This document shows, piece after piece, positions 61,455-64,000 of a stretch of 64,000 nt of DNA (position 1 is the first letter of the stretch; every line of letters starts with the position of its first letter). Under the pieces are notes generated by a model. That model saw only the letters and a list, made by a program, of their open reading frames with translations, had not been told where the DNA came from and made no database searches. The DNA is from Haematococcus lacustris (Eukaryota; Chlorophyta; Chlorophyceae; Chlamydomonadales; Haematococcaceae), in contig JASKMD010000008.1 of the NCBI GenBank assembly GCA_030144725.1, forward strand, positions 3,582,108-3,646,107, written 5' to 3'. The position numbers were made by a program, and so were the translations under genes.

Positions 61455-62544
61455 TAAGGTTGGCCAAAGTCGTAGCGGCGTATATGCGTAGGTGCGTATA
61501 TAAACGTAGCGTACTCCGACCTATGTGTATCCGTTTAACCGTACAATACCGTAGGTTTGACCGTAGTTTTCACGTTTAAATTGTACACTCGACGGCAAAA
61601 CCCCTTCAAGATGCTGAGTGAGGAGCCCTCCCCCTACCTCACTGCCAAGGCTGTGCCCAAGCATGAGCGGGCCCCATGCATGGACGTGTCACAGACAGCC
61701 AGCTGGACGATACGGTCTTGTGTCTGTCCCGCATGGTTGGCAGCGTGCAAGCATCGTGCACAGTGCGTGAGCAGCTCGCATGCCTGCGCATGAGTGTGCT
61801 CCTTCCAAGCCTGTCAGACATTTGCCGAGCGCTCAGCGCACGGAAGAAGCTCTTGGGAGGGCGTGTGCAGCTGGCCAAGGCCAACCACCGGCGCCACTTC
61901 TGGTCAGTGCACATGGCTTCCCACTCCCATGAGCTGGCAGGTGCAGCCATCCGTGTGCTGTCTGCCCACGTCACCACAGCAGCGGATGAGCAGAACTGTT
62001 CAGTTTTGGGCCAGATCTTCTCCAAGACACGCATCTGCCTAGCTCTGGAGAGTGCATACAAGTTGCATACATCCGGGGAAACAGCAATGCAGGAATGAAG
62101 GGTGTGGATGAGGAGGTGGTGGTGTCACAAGCATGCCTGGAGGTTGAGGAGGAGGAGATGGTGATGTTGTAGAGAAAGCTGGCACGAGGGGATTAGATAC
62201 ATGCACACATTGTTGGGAGAGTAGGAGCACATGGCCACACATGCTTGGCACACATGGTTGGCGGAGTAGGCGCACATGGCTGACTACACAACTGCACACA
62301 TGGCTGCCACAAGAGGGGTTTGGGCACATGCTTGGCACACAGAGTAGGAGCACATGGCTAACGGCATGCATGGCTGGTTGACATATAAATCCGTCACGAC
62401 ATTGTTATACCTTGTTACCTTGTTACCTCACTTTCGCAAAATGATGACCTTGCACCTACGGTTCGCCCTGCGGACCTATGGATACAATATATACATATGT
62501 ATTTATCGACGTTGAAGTCGCCACATACGGTTCTGGCCAACCCT
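61455..62544 (+). mobile_element. hAT transposon copy B, same family as copy A
   Basis: The left end TAAGGTTGGCC...CGTAGCGGCGTATAT and right end ...CCACATACGGTTCTGGCCAACCCT correspond to copy A. Subterminal CCGTAG/CCGTAGGTTTGACCGTAG and the internal 'actttcgcaaaatgatgacc' block near the right end are also shared. Flanks CACATGGC (61447-61454) and GACATGGC (62545-62552) agree at 7 of 8 positions, consistent with an aged 8 bp duplication. It is about 1.09 kb and non-autonomous. Confidence 0.88.
61676..62098 (+). pseudogene. hAT transposase, C-terminal half only
   Basis: A 140-residue frame contains HRRHFWSVHMASHSHELAGA, then AAIRVLSAHVTTAADEQNCS, then VLGQIFSKTRICLALESAYK. This fits the hAT family C-terminal dimerisation domain (W.......P.L...A..(V/I)L......AA.E...S..G.I....R..L). 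The zinc-finger N terminus present in copy A is missing here. Alone it lacks the DNA-binding and most catalytic parts. Confidence 0.8.
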
Positions 62545-62960
62545 GACATGGCACATGCACATGGCACGGGCGCCTAACACATACATCATTGCCTGACCCC
62601 TGTGACAGGGCTATGGTCTAGAGTTGGCATGATTGACATGCACTAACTGCGAGCTAATGACATCTTGATGGGGTCACACATGGGGTCACACACTACTGTG
62701 AATCAGCAGGCTGCTGCTATTGCTACTGATGGGCCTTGGGTGGCCGGTCTTGCCCCCGCTTGTAGCCGAGGCTAGGGTACTCCTTGCCCATGGTTTGCAG
62801 AGCTGCCTGCTTTGGCCACTAGCACAGCCCCAGCGGGCGTCACCTGCTCTCCCAAATGCGCTGCACATTTCTGCGCTGCATTGCAATCCCGGTCCAACCA
62901 CTCGCCTGGTTGTGGTGCTGGTTTTTAACTTTTGCAGGCTTCCCCTTGGCCTAGCCATTG

Positions 62961-64000
62961 CCCTTGGTGGGCTGGGTGGATCGGTTGCCAGCTCAGCCTT
63001 GGTGCGCTTGGCTGGGGGGAAGTGTTGGGCCCATGCACTGAGGCTGTTGGTTGTGTGGCCTCAAGGCTACTGCATGGGGTCTGTGGGGGCTTGAGTGCTC
63101 ACAAACCGCGGAGCTCACAACATCATAGCGGCAGACCACACCAAGACTCACGAGCGTTTTGAATGGTGTGGCTATTCTTTCGTCATTGCGACACTTCGGT
63201 TATTGCGCCACTAGGCTCATACCAGCTACCAGCTCATACGACTGTGTCACTCCTCCACATCACTATCGCAACTATAGGACCTTCAACTCCGAAAAGTTGG
63301 GGGCCCCAACCACCAGCTCCGCCAGGCCGCAGTCACACCCAGCCGCAGCAAGCCTCTCCCAGCACGTTGCGGGGCAGCCACAACGCTGGCTCCCATGCGC
63401 CCGCCCCTCAGCCCAACGTTGAACGCTGCTCCACCACGCAATGCAGCTAGGTAACCCAAGCCGAGAGCGGGGCGCATGCCACACCGTGAAGTTCAGCATG
63501 AGCGGTGTTGCCCTGGTCAGCCTGCTCCCAAGCGTCTCAGCGTGCAACCCACGACCAACCGGAGCTCCAGGACCAGGAGTAGGAGGCAGGCTGTCCTGGT
63601 GCAGAAGGCAACAAGCAGCAGGCAGCAGGGGTCACCAGCATAGGGTTGAGGTTGTTGATGTTGCTTGGCGAGACCGTGAGGCTGCGGATAAGCATGACTT
63701 GGTTGCGTACGCGCCCTCACAAGCACCAACAGTGGCTCGTCGCTGCAAGCTTGTTCAGGACGACTTGCAAGAGCAGATCAACCAACAACAGATCCAATGT
63801 TGTTCCGGTGCAACAGTGGTGCAACAACCATACAAGTGGTGCACAGTGGAGTATGTCAGCCTGCAGCACCGCTGCACACTGCGCCTACCCCAGCGCATTT
63901 GCATAGGGTGCCATGACGCGGTGCTGCAACGGAGGTGATGAATTATACCACTCGGTGTGATGCAGTACTGCACAATGGAGTATTGAAGTAGTGCACTAGT
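62961..64000. other. Right end of window, no gene recognised
   Basis: Frames at 63163-63450 and 63441-63938 (plus) show Pro/Ser- and Gln-containing translations without recognisable domains. I see no splice-consistent model. It may be the 5' region of a gene beyond the window. Confidence 0.4.

Larger units (their letters stand above)
61300..62960 (-). mobile_element. Element F copy 4, split by a nested hAT element
   Basis: Read leftward, about 62915-62880 encodes QPGEWLDRDCNAA, retaining the DRD.NAA block. It is followed by shifted downstream coding sequence with the LGYKR-equivalent region near 62770. The non-coding tail then follows: 62655-62560, interrupted by the hAT element at 61455-62544, and resuming at about 61440-61310 to end in 'tagtgagggatgaagg'. 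The tail halves on both sides match the continuous tails of copies 1 and 2, showing that the hAT insertion is the younger event. Confidence 0.65.

Overview
This is nuclear DNA of a unicellular green alga. Genes have many short exons with GT-AG introns. The sequence is GC-rich, CAG/CTG trinucleotides are abundant, coding exons contain Gln, Ala, Ser and Gly homopolymers, and long perfect microsatellites sit in introns. The style fits Chlamydomonadales, and Haematococcus is my best guess from general familiarity rather than from a search. Exon models below were spliced by hand: boundaries were chosen so that GT and AG sites, codon phase and family conservation agree. One run of exactly 500 N (49184-49683) is an assembly gap.

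Layout from left to right: (1) 1-3014, repeat-rich with no recognised gene. (2) 3015-4868 (-), a five-exon unknown protein. (3) About 5040-5810, a rearranged relic of a dispersed element (here 'F') with a TnpB/Fanzor-like RuvC-III signature. (4) 6193-8032 (+), a small J-domain protein. (5) 8780-13771 (+), an alpha/beta hydrolase of the plant/algal type with three repeat-bearing introns; intron 1 holds a second F relic. (6) 14303-17474, a 3.2 kb element with terminal inverted repeats (here 'TIR3'). (7) 18396-35746 (-), a complete 30-exon CHD1 chromatin remodeller with a hAT transposon in one intron. (8) 36526-46114 (+), a 12-exon Nup160 nucleoporin, divergent from CHD1. (9) 47192 to at least 48755 (+), an RS-rich protein running toward the gap. 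(10) 49684-50230, a third F copy. (11) About 52362-52657 (+), a selenoprotein-W/MIEN1-like Rdx fold lacking its redox cysteines. (12) 53658-57496 (+), a TTC14-like TPR protein. (13) 57578-60474, the second, inverted TIR3 copy with a perfect 4 bp target duplication. (14) 61300-62960, a fourth F copy split by a second hAT element. (15) 62961-64000, nothing recognised.

The host genes are housekeeping functions: transcription-coupled chromatin remodelling, nuclear pore, RNA processing, chaperone and lipid-type hydrolase. They do not form a pathway. CHD1 and Nup160 share a bidirectional promoter interval of about 780 bp.

The most interesting material is the mobile DNA. Two deletion derivatives of one hAT family keep complementary halves of the transposase. 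Four F relics share a conserved non-coding 3' tail, as expected if that tail carries a guide-like RNA. The two TIR3 copies contain tandem arrays and a pentanucleotide tract. Intronic penta- and hexanucleotide arrays are essentially perfect.
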